Position numbers and translations under genes: made by a program | Source of the DNA: Sipunculus nudus | Taxonomy: Eukaryota; Annelida; Sipuncula; Golfingiida; Sipunculidae | Direction: 5' to 3' | NCBI GenBank assembly: GCA_026874595.1 | Contig: CM049319.1 | Span: 5,050,601 to 5,114,600, forward strand | DNA length: 64,000 bases | In this document: piece by piece, positions 48,001-57,310 of the stretch | Numbering within the stretch: the first letter of the stretch is position 1 | How the letters are laid out: each line of letters starts with the position of its first letter | The notes under the pieces: generated by a model | What the model was told of the DNA's origin: nothing | Seen by the model: only the letters and a program-made list of their open reading frames with translations | Databases searched by the model: none

Positions 48001-51000
48001 GCTTTTCATGTTCATGGTCATTTACATTGAGAATTAAAGTACAGTTCAGTGGCAGACTGGTCAGAGCTTTACATGGTTAGTCAACTGTCAGGATAGCGCT
48101 GCTATCAAATTATTCTGTTTACTATTTGGTTCTGCCTCACATCGTGAAAGAAATGTGCAGCTCTAACTCCAACTGGTGGATCCAAAATAAAACCTGGTAA
48201 CTTGTTGAGGAAAAAATTCCACCTCTCTTAAAAGTGTGTTTTATTGGACAAAACACTTCAAAATAAAGTTAGTCAACTTACTACTTACTCATGCATTCAC
48301 CATGCACAATTATAGTAAGACAGACACAAAACATGCATTCTGACATATCTTTCCACCAGTTTCCCTTATTCTGGGGAAATATATAGTTGTGTTGCATTGT
48401 CATCATCATATTCATCTCACTATAATATGGAGTGTGGTGACATAATGGTTGGTGCACTGGACTTTTGGCCAAAGAGTTGTGGGTTCTAGTCCTGTTCAAA
48501 CCACATTCCTCACTAAGGCCCCTGGCCAAAGTCTTTTCCAAAAGGCTGCACCCTCTCCATCCAAGAGTGAATGGCTCCTAGTAAGTCATTGGCAGCAGAA
48601 AAGCTACAGGAATTAACAGGTCCGAGAGACCAGGAGGGCGAAGTGTACAGTTGAAATAACACTGACATAATCAGTTACATCAAGACTTAACCTTTACATT
48701 ACACACTATTACCATCCTGGTACAGAGCAAAGCAGGTAAAACAAATAGTTTATGATACAGGTAAACTGCAATTAGTGCAAAAGCTGTATATTCTTCTTAA
48801 TTATCATCTCTGACATCTCAGCTTACTCAGAATCTTTATAAGCGAATGGCGGTGCAATCAATACATGATATCCCACTAGTAATTATAAAAGAAGTGTAAA
48901 TACATAAGATCCTTTTGATGAAAATTAATATGACAAAATACATACTAAAAGAAAGCTAGTATAGTCTCATTCTTTGAAATCAGGTGGTGTGTCACTATGT
49001 CTTGTAGAATCATGTAAAAAACAACAAAAGTTTTCCTAAAAACAGTTTCATGTTTTTCACTGGAGTCACTGTTATGGAGCTAAGAATTATTTTTAAACAG
49101 AGAACTTTATTTAAGGTTTGAAACTAAAGATACTTGAGAGCAAATGAACAGACAACTGAGCAGTTATAAATAATATTGAAATACTCCATTAGATATAGGT
49201 GAATGAAATAAAACTTTTCAAATTCTCCTATACAATTTTGATAATATGAAGAAGCACATGATATGAACAGTGTGCAGTAAATGTGCACCAAAGAATTATG
49301 TGACAAATGCAACATTTACTGTGCTTTTAGAATAACAAACTTTGATAATGTAGCACAGCTGATGTTTGCATTACTATCAGGCATACTCATGATGTCAGAC
49401 TATTGTGTTGCTAGTTTGTGTTTCATAACAAAGTGCAAGAAACAATATTGGTTAGTGTGCTGAACGATACCAAGTTAATATAGTGCAAGTATTCTATTGT
49501 CAATGTGTCATGCTATCTATCACATACGATCTCCAAATTAATCAAAATTTCATACACACAGGTAGAAATTCAAGCCTGTCCCTGAAGAGTCTGTGTTAGA
49601 TTTACTCTGGATCTTTTTTCTCCTATTGTTTACTAAATTTTATTTATTTTACATGGATTGTACAAATAGTTATTATAACTTATTAAGGCACTCTCCATGG
49701 TTTAGGTGGTGGTTTCTGGTAGTATCTAGAGTTGGAAGAAATCTGACAACCCAGAAAAAACCACTGGCCTTGGAACAGAAACAACAAACCAGTCTCATAG
49801 CCATGCCTGGGATCGAACCCTGGTCACCAGGGGAGTGATTTACCCCTTGACTGTCCAGGTAAATTTCTGAGAGAACTGATATTTCACGTGAATCATGTCA
49901 CGTACACTTGGTTGGGAACAGGTGTGACCATGGCCAAGTTTACCTCTCTCATGTCACAGCCTACTAACATCAGTAATTGATATGTAAGCCATCAAGTCAA
50001 AGTACTTTTCTGTGGTACCGAGTCCAAACCAAAGCTGGTTTAACTGACAGGCTAACGAAAACCAGGGGTTGGATCACAACACAATCATCAGTGTATATAC
50101 TACTAAAACTGGTGTCTGTCTGGGCCCTAGAACTAGTAGAAACAGGCCATGACACAGTAAGAATTTTGGGCCTTTCACTTCCAAGCAATAACATTCCTCA
50201 TAGGATCAAATCAAACAGGCCTGCAGTGGCATGTCATGCACAAGAAGGAAGTAATTGTTTCCACACTGACCACCAGATGTCTCTGCCTAATGGGTTGCTA
50301 AACCCACTGAATGGTATGTGGAGCAGCTCCCCTGGTCTTATGTAAAATAATTTCTTTCCTTTCAGAAGTGTCTCAGTGGGTCACTATTGTCTAATTAAAT
50401 ATTGTAAGCATCAAGTGGAGGGGCATTATAAATCCTGTCTGCACTGTCACTAAGCCGAAATCATTCTGATATGATGTTTTTTCCTCTCCAGGGATTAAAT
50501 CTCAGCTAAACCTCAAGAACATACTGTAGAATTAAGTTTTTTTCCAAGCTACAGTTTAAAGTTGAATCTACAGTACTATTAGTATGCCTATATTATTCAA
50601 TACAGTGCACTACATGTGCAGCTGGGACATCCAGGTTATGGTGGTGTATCCAGGCATCAGCACCTCACTGCAGTAATTAAGTTAAACTTGCTACTCATTA
50701 CAGCTGAAAGGTAAATGAACACTAAATGCATCCAGAAAACACAAAAAAAGACATTTTAAAGTCAAAAGCCATGCACAGTGTGCTGAACACACCCGGAGAC
50801 CAAGAAAAATCTGCAAGCAAAAACAATCATAGGCATCAGAAACATTATATACTTTTCACTTTTATTTCTTCTCCTCAGTGCTTCTCCTCGGCCCCATTTG
50901 TTAACGTATGTTCCTGGATTTCTCCTTCATCATCAGTATCATCGAAGTCATCCCCAAACGGGTTCAAACTTTTCTTGGATCCTGTTGTGTTACCCTCAGA

Positions 51001-54000
51001 CACCGAATCAGAGGCACTTTTATTATCACAGACTAAAGATGTGTTATCCTTATCACCAACGTTATCATCATCGTCATCGTCATCATCACCAAAAGGATTT
51101 AAACTACAAGGCTTTACAGGTGATCTATTGTTTGTCACATGAGTATGATGTACATCATCTGGGTCCATGTTATTAGCAACCAAGGCATCCATATCATCTT
51201 CATCGTCATCATTTTCATCATTTTTGGGTTCATCATTAACATCATCATCAGTAGCAAATGGGTTTAAGTTAGGGTCGTATGACTCCTGCCGTGGAACTTG
51301 CAGCTGCTGCGGTGTCTTTTTCTCTGATTGGTTGGGGACAGGTGGCGGGGGTACCTTAGGTGTGCTTGCCGACGACTTTCTGGGGGAGGGTGCTGGTGAA
51401 GGTTTAGGGGTACCAGGGGGTGGGGGCCTGTTAAGTGACATCCATACAGAATTCAGTTACACATATCAAACTGTTACATTAATATTATACTTTTTATGGA
51501 AATGAAAGAACTGAAACATATATGGTAGACTCCAGGCAAAATCCCAACTGCTCTGTAAAGGTGAGTCTGATCTGGTTAAATACATTAAGTCAACACGTAT
51601 CATGGCCACTGGCACTGCTGCAAAAATGTCGGTGACATTTACAAAGATATTATCACGAAACAAATAAGGAAAGTTCACATGATATGCATCTACAAGCTTC
51701 TCCCTTATTGCTAGATTTATGTATATTAATGAGACCTAATCACCAGATGGAGAACTGCAAACCTGTACTAAAAAGTATGACAAGAATCCTTTAATAGCAA
51801 GATGTGGCAAACCAATGACCTGCAAGATGGAAGACATTGATGAAAAATGATGGTACAGCTTACTGTAAACGATCTGGCTTGTTAGTTTTTGCCTTCTGAC
51901 ATATCCGGTAAAAGGTAGATTGTGTTTTCAACCTAGTTTGTCTATTATTTTGTTTGTCTGCCAGTTTCATCAAGCTGTGGAGCTCTGATGAAGAAAGGAT
52001 GTTCATGAAGGCCTAACTGCCAAAATAGAATTTTACACGCATCATGATCCCAAAGGAATCTTTACCCAGATGATTCTAAGATATTTTCTCTAAGGACAAT
52101 GTGTCAACTGTATAGAGTATCTTAGGGAACCTGACTGAAATCTAGGTTCCATTACAAAGTTTACTGTATGCAGATTTACAAGAATAGTGACATATTATCT
52201 AGAAGTGTTAATGAATCAAAGTTGATTATTTAATCCTGTTTGCTTGATTAAATTACAAAAAAGTATATGAATACCAAGCATGAACAAAGTACAGTTTTGA
52301 CTCTTGCAATGGGCTACTGACAAAAAAACAGCCATAATTTATATATTTAGCACAATTCGGCTGCAGTTTAAACTGATTTTCAACGAAGAATAACCAATAC
52401 GGTGAGGGTGCACTGGAGATAAAAAGAAATATATACAAATTGGTCTTGATATCTGATTAATGGATCAAAGATATACCATGTCATTTACACACTGCAGCTG
52501 GTAGAGAACTGAACATTGATGAGGTGGACTGTGATAACCTCTCACTGTTATATCAGTGATATACATTTTTACACTGAAGGCCTTACCTTTACGGTAGTTA
52601 GTTGGCCTTATTTGATAAGAAGTCACGGACAGGAAAATCATTAAAACACATTATTCACATTTTCAAATTGCAAAAGAGGTTAATTATACCATCATAAAAA
52701 TTTATTGATATGAATCTAACTCACATCTGATGAAGTTATGACTATGAATAACTAAGCATGTCAATAGTAGTTAAAATTAAGGAGTTTAGCTGTATGCAAT
52801 CCACTAAAATTAAATCTTATATTTGTATTAAATATATAAACCCAAAACTATTAATGATAACAACTGAAGTGTAAATGATATATATTACCTGACAGGTGCG
52901 ACTGCTGCAGCATTGGCTGCGGGTGCTGTGGTTGATGTAGGCGGTGATGGCTCATTAGAATAAGTGTTCTGTACAGTGACTGGTTTAGACAAGTCCCCCC
53001 TGTATGTCTCCTTGTTCTGTATTGAGGTCAGTGTGATACCGTCTCCTGATATTCCCGATTTCTTCTCCTTACGAGAAATGGTGTTCAGCTCTGGGGAATA
53101 TTCCTGCAGATAAAAATACAAATTACGTTGTAATCTATGTCATATACCATTACTATCAACACAAACGGGGAATGTCTATAGTTCTGTCAATTTATGTTTA
53201 AGCTTTTCAAATAAATGGAAGTGATCTCTGATGAGGGCATCTGGTGGCTTTGCTTGTAACAATTCCTTTATAAGGCGACACATTTGCTTTTAAATATTTC
53301 AACAATGCTGTGCAAACAATTCAGCCTAAAAGTAAATAAAATGCAGGTTCATCTAGGCCAGTCAGGTGCAAATTTTCACCGAAAGTCAAGATACAGTTTC
53401 AACACAATCTAAAACTGTCAAACAGGAAATTTAAATATTATTTTCCAAAATTCTTTAAAGAAATAGTCATTCACATAATTTACATGGGAGTGAAAATTAA
53501 ATGCCAAACTCAAATTACGAAATCCATGATGAATGCATTTTCACCAAGAGACAATCCTTGGTATGTGGTCTCTTTGGCAAAGGAAAACGGCACAGCTCTT
53601 GGAGGTAACGAGGTATGCTTGCTTGGACATCATTTGGTCTGAAAGTTTTGTCATCTGATGTAATGTAAATTAGATACAAGGACATAGAGGGAATATTTCT
53701 ATACCTCAAACACTGGCCAGTGCATGGCCATTTCCTCCCCATGGTTTTGTGACCACCACCGTAAGTCTTTGCTGTAGTCAGCTTGGTCAATGGTGTGTTC
53801 AAGCTGCTGATATATCTGCTTCATTCTGAAACAAGTCATGAGCACTTATTAAAATACCACTGCTCTCTAATTTTTTTATTTCTTAATAAGATTACGTGAA
53901 CTACTGCAAACTGGCTTGACCTGTTGACCTGTTCTTGATTTCCATGTTTGCTGTGCTGATATAGGTTACTTTTACAGCTGTATTCAAATGTGTGAAAAAT

Positions 54001-57000
54001 CCTTAAAACACTCCCACCATATTCACAGTTTGGCTAACTCTGTTCAGTTGTTGGGTTACTGTGTAAGATGGTATTAAAGACAACTTATGATGTATCTGCA
54101 ATTTCCAGAAAATTCACAGCTAAGGTTGCAGATCTTTCATGTGGAGCCCAATAAATTTCCATATTAACCTAACAGTAAACTGCTCTTAGTGTATTTGTCA
54201 CTTACTGAACATTTTCTGATATGTCTAAACATTTATGAACGCCGTAGAGCATGTCCTTGAAGAACTTCAATCTTTTCTCCTCATATTCTTGGCTTTTAAG
54301 GAATACCTGCAGGAAAACATAAATAAACCAAAGATAATGTGATGTCAGAAGAATTATCTAAATTTTAATGGACTCTGCAAATGGACACTACATCCTGTCT
54401 TAGTCTCATAGTTACAGTGCAACATGGCAGTGATAATACTGGACAGAATAAGATGCAGGTTTTACCTAAAACAAATACAGCAAATCAATTGAACTTTATC
54501 ACATTCACATCTCACTAATGTATATTTCTACTACATTTAATACAATAATTCTCGTTTAATAGACATTTTTGAAGGCACAAACCTCTCTCATTTCTTCCAT
54601 ATACTTGGCATTGTATGAGTTTAGGTCACTAAGTGCTGTTTCATATTTATCTCGTGTGTGTTCAACTTCTCGTCTACATTTCTCAACTTTATCCTGCAGT
54701 TTCTTCAGCTGTAAAGGCAACACAGAAAAAGTTCAACAAATAGTTTTAATAATTATTTCTAAGTATGAAGTTTTCATCAGTAATCATTTTCCTGTTTAAT
54801 TTACCAAAGGCATATACAAACTGCCAGCTGATACATTACTTGTATATTAGGCTAACTGCATTCCTTATAATGAATTAGTTCAAAATTTTTCTGAGCACTA
54901 AATGCATAAGTTCAATGAGAAGAGCTTAAATCCTGCCCAATTTCATTTGATCAAATTATGACATGCAAGGTTTTATTTAGTTTAATATTTTTTAATGAAA
55001 TCAAATGAACCATGGTGGTTAACTGAAATATTAGTCTCAAACACTGCCAATAGGTGGCAGCACAAACTGCTTAAAATTGCTGTTGCATTTTAATTTCTTA
55101 TCCTGTCTACAGATGGCAGCACTGTGCAAGGGACTAAAATGATGCTCCAGGTGGTGCAACAGCACAACAAACACAGAAAGGAGTAAAAGTTACCGCATCT
55201 GGCGACATGGATGAGTCTGCTCGCGCGTTGTTCTCCTGATTGGTCGCTGACTTCTCGCTCTTGCATGCCAGGTGATGCTTCTTTTTGCAGTCTATGACTT
55301 TGGCCAGTTTTTTAGCCCATGGCTTCTGAGCCTGTTTGGTATATGTATATGGTATGACTTAACATCAAGCAGGACAGTAATTTAATAGACTATAAGTATT
55401 GAAATTTCATGGAAAATGTAGAGGCATAAACATCAAAACACTGCAATGTTTACATTAATGTCAACACATCAAGAGGTATCATTAAACAAGCTGTACTGGT
55501 ATGTACCCATTATCACTGCTAAGTGTTAATTTTTCATATTCTTAATATATACCAAGAAATCAATATATCCATAATTATACAATATTACAATCAGTATCAA
55601 TATTTGTAGTGCAGTCCCATGAAAACTGATGGAATAAGAATATTAGTAATTATTTAACCATCTGCATTTGAAGTATTCCATGTAAGTCATCAGAGCACAA
55701 CCCTGGGCTGCTGCTAAAGTAAATTACATCACATGGGGACACTGTGGTGGGATCTGAAACTAGGGACCATGGCCCCTGGTGTCACGTGCAGTAACCGCTA
55801 ATTCTATCCTCCGATTCTGTGCTCACCTTTTTGAAACCTTCCTCCAGCTCTTTGGACTCTTTACACAAGCCGACCATGGACTTGTGGTAGTTGTCGTTCT
55901 TCCACTGTTTGATATTGGCCTGTACTTCGTGAAGGAGGTTCTCTTTAATCGTCAGGTGGATTTCTGCAATGCTGTCGGACTCTGCTAGTACACCTTTCCA
56001 TGCCCCTTGTGTTGTCCCATATTCTGGACCTTTAATAGTTGACAAAAATTTTGTTGTAAGCACCACAAAGGTTATTTATAAGGTTGTCTTTAAAAGAATT
56101 TGGATTTGTTTCAGGATTCACTTTTGAGCAAATATCCCAGTGTACAGCTCTTGAATATGTAACCACAAGTTGGATTTATACAAAAACATTGGTTAAAAAC
56201 TATTACTTATCCAATAAGAATAAAAAGAAACTTATGGAGCCAAAATATGAAAATGACTGCATCTGAAAGACTGTAAGACAGAAATTCCAAAAATTTCCAA
56301 CAGATGGCATTGCTGATTATCAAAACACCTGTCTTGGGTCACATGACATATTTTGGGGAAAACATGACCTTTGAAGATCAATTACCAGGTCACTCAAGTT
56401 ATCCCGCAAGTGTGCTTTTGAATATCTATAAGTAAGATGATTAATTTTCATGTGAGATCAGGTAAGTTTTAATGTGACACAGGTAATCTTGAAGGAGAGG
56501 TGGAATATGTGACTGCATATTTATCCAATATTTTTGCTCTCTCATTTCTCACAAGGAAAGCAGTAAACCTGGCAGTGTTGAACCTGATGTTGTTATGATC
56601 AGGCCAGGCCGGATCAATATTCATTTTCATATATAACATAAAGCAGGCATGTAAAGATGGTCTAGGTGGCATAATGGGGGAAAATATAGGATTTCTAAAC
56701 ACCTGCACACAGAAATTAGGCCACAGTGACCTATTTTCAAGTGTCACAGGAAGAATGTGCACAAAGGTATTTATAAATAAATATTGAATGGTCAGCTTGC
56801 ACACAACTGATTATTTAAAATCTTCATTTTCATGATCATATAAGGGTTTGCATAACCCTAAAGCCAAAATTCACAATGATAACCATGCCCCTTGCAGAGA
56901 TTTTTGAATATATGAACAGATTAATCACCAGCCAAACTAATTAGCTCAAGCTGATGATCATCTATACTTCAGAGGTATGGATCAGGAGCCTACAGGTATT

Positions 57001-57248
57001 ACCACCACTTATTATACTTTCTTTTCTTTATCATTCTTACCTTTGTCTATTAAGTCATTCCACTTCTTTGACCATGCTCTGAGAGACTTAGCGTAGTGCT
57101 TTTCTATGTCTGCTCGTTCCTGAATCAACAACATAAGGTCTGCACAGAGTTTCTGTCCATCCTCATGGCGTTTAACTGTTCTCTTGTACTGGCCTACCTC
57201 CCAAAAGCTATCACTCGTCGGCTGTAACAAATCGTCTGACACCGACAT
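41953..57248 (-). CDS. PACSIN: PACSIN/syndapin, F-BAR + SH3 isoform (458 aa)
   Basis: Protein kinase C and casein kinase substrate in neurons (syndapin): a membrane-curving F-BAR adaptor that links endocytosis (dynamin, EH-domain proteins) to actin regulators through its SH3 domain. Coding exons are 57041-57248, 55827-56029, 55194-55331, 54583-54708, 54206-54306, 53705-53825, 52889-53103, 44709-44863 and 41953-42062. They total 1,377 nt, all in frame, and end TGA. The F-BAR domain covers residues about 1-299 (SDSFWEVGQYKRTVKRHEDG, KGPEYGTTQGAWKG, RWWSQNHGEEMAMHWPVFE). The linker has one NPF motif. The SH3 domain (about residues 400-457) shows ALYDY, EDDELSL, DDQGWCKG and GLFPDNYVEII. The length suits the family. 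This isoform skips exon 50875-51427. The assignment is very secure; the splice choice is inferred from phase. Confidence 0.93.
42063..44708 (-). other. PACSIN intron inside the SH3 domain
   Basis: 2.6-kb intron splitting the SH3 domain at a phase-1 Gly codon. It contains a degenerate minisatellite (43890-44090) and AT-rich sequence; no coding exon seen. Confidence 0.8.
43890..44095. repeat. Minisatellite 'tatcagtttgagggagataatgttt'
   Basis: Seven imperfect copies of a unit of roughly 26-31 bp, with a varying number of Ts, inside the PACSIN SH3 intron. Confidence 0.8.
44709..44863 (-). CDS. PACSIN: PACSIN exon: NPF motif and first half of SH3
   Basis: Residues 371-422, phase 2 in, phase 1 out. 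QNPFGDDEWEEYDN carries one more NPF, followed by MTVRALYDYEAREDDELSLS, the opening strands and RT loop of the SH3 domain. Acceptor cgtccacag, donor gtaagtgt. Confidence 0.93.
45062..45215 (-). mobile_element. tRNA-derived SINE, truncated copy
   Basis: B box GGTTTGATCCC (45148-45158) and GACAGTCAAGGGTTACAGGC match the 49.6-kb copy; the distal tail is missing. Confidence 0.65.
48425..48650 (+). mobile_element. tRNA-derived SINE in PACSIN intron
   Basis: A box GTGACATAATGG (48437-48448) and B box GGGTTCTAGTCC (48481-48492), 33 nt apart, as in tRNA genes. The following body is not tRNA-like. Confidence 0.65.
49640..49870 (-). mobile_element. tRNA-derived SINE, family shared with 45.1 and 34.7 kb
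   Basis: Minus strand: GGACAGTCAAGGGGTAAATC (A-box region) and GGTTCGATCCC (B box, 49809-49819), followed by a tail ending 'gttataataactatttgtac'. The best-preserved copy of its family here. Confidence 0.72.
50861..50866 (-). promoter_or_regulatory. Poly(A) signal AATAAA after the NPF exon
   Basis: AATAAA on the minus strand starts 8 nt after the TGA at 50875, with U/GU-rich sequence further on (tgtttctgatg, ttgtttttgcttg). This supports 50875-51427 being a true last exon with a very short 3' UTR. Confidence 0.6.
50875..51427 (-). CDS. PACSIN: PACSIN alternative terminal exon: Pro-rich and 3 NPF motifs
   Basis: 553 nt, 184 residues to TGA. Begins RPPPPGTPKPSPAPSPRK with a second proline cluster (KVPPPPVP), then three NPF motifs (LNPFATDD, LNPFGDDDDD, LNPFGDDFDD) separated by Asp/Glu/Ser-rich disorder. 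NPF is the standard ligand of EH domains (EHD and Eps15 families), and PACSIN-EHD binding is known. The repeated SLNPFGDD blocks look internally duplicated. Confidence 0.8.
50875..57248 (-). CDS. PACSIN: PACSIN isoform with proline/NPF terminal exon, no SH3 (554 aa)
   Basis: Shares the first seven coding exons with the SH3 form (residues 1-370), then uses exon 50875-51427. That exon is open in phase from the same donor (AG|GT at 52889) and ends TGA at 50875-50877. The product keeps the membrane-bending F-BAR domain but replaces SH3 with a proline-rich stretch and three NPF motifs set in acidic runs, which are known ligands of EH-domain proteins. I see no good phase-2 donor in the terminal exon that could rejoin the SH3 exons. 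A minority donor or an assembly problem cannot be excluded without RNA data. Confidence 0.72.
52889..53103 (-). CDS. PACSIN: PACSIN exon: linker shared by both C-termini
   Basis: Residues 300-370, phase 0 in, phase 2 out (…AG|gtaatata). EYSPELNTISRKEKKSGISG and DGITLTSIQNKE resemble the post-F-BAR linker of PACSINs. The rest is Ser/Thr/Pro/Ala-rich and probably disordered. Its phase-2 end accepts either 51427 (AG+G, Arg) or 44863 (AG+C, Ser). Confidence 0.9.
53705..53825 (-). CDS. PACSIN: PACSIN exon: end of F-BAR domain
   Basis: Residues 259-299, phase 2 in, phase 0 out. DLRWWSQNHGEEMAMHWPVFE is the family's F-BAR end signature. The donor is gtatagaa, a weak match. Confidence 0.93.
54206..54306 (-). 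CDS. PACSIN: PACSIN exon: F-BAR helix, EEKRLKFFKDML
   Basis: Residues 226-258, phase 0 in, phase 2 out. VFLKSQEYEEKRLKFFKDML corresponds to the conserved F-E-EKRL-F-KE segment. Confidence 0.92.
54583..54708 (-). CDS. PACSIN: PACSIN exon: F-BAR coiled-coil helix
   Basis: Residues 184-225, phase 0 at both ends. LKKLQDKVEKCRREVEHTRD matches the family's LQDKV-x-K-C helix, and YNAKYMEEMRE the following one. The donor gtttgtgc departs from the GTRAGT consensus. Confidence 0.92.
55194..55331 (-). CDS. PACSIN: PACSIN exon: F-BAR core, AQKPWAKK segment
   Basis: Residues 138-183, phase 0 at both ends (46 codons). AQKPWAKKLAKVIDCKKKHH is strongly conserved in PACSINs. The C-terminal part (SATNQENNARADSSMSPDA) is the variable loop between helices. 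Confidence 0.92.
55827..56029 (-). CDS. PACSIN: PACSIN exon: F-BAR helix 2 region
   Basis: Residues 70-137. KGPEYGTTQGAWKGVLAESD, IKENLLHEVQANIKQW and YHKSMVGLCKESKELEEGF are hallmark PACSIN F-BAR segments; the wedge loop region of the family falls here. Leaves in phase 0. Confidence 0.93.
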
Positions 57249-57310
57249 CTTGGCTGTGTAAACCCACCCTCGCTAAATGCTACCGGAATGTGACAGATGA
57301 CTAGATCAAT
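57041..57310 (-). CDS. PACSIN: PACSIN first coding exon with 5' UTR
   Basis: ATG at 57248 (coding 57041-57248, residues 1-69). The 62 nt upstream to 57310 are 5' UTR and follow an acceptor (cttatttcag), so at least one non-coding exon lies further right. The start MSVSDDLLQPTSDSFWEVGQ lines up with the F-BAR entry of PACSINs. The exon also codes HYAKSLRAWSKKWNDLIDKG. The donor is gtaagaat, phase 1. Confidence 0.93.

Larger units (their letters stand above)
44864..52888 (-). other. Large PACSIN intron holding the alternative terminal exon
   Basis: About 8 kb in the SH3 isoform. It contains exon 50875-51427 and three SINE copies (45062-45215, 48425-48650, 49640-49870). Apart from those I found no exon-like frame with NPF or SH3 features. 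The open frames at 47809, 48281 and 49977 lack domain similarity and splice context. Confidence 0.7.

Noticed and set aside
50726..51505. Three long plus-strand frames
   Set aside because: Antisense shadows of the Asp/Ser-rich NPF exon (serine- and histidine-rich translations of GAT/GAC repeats).
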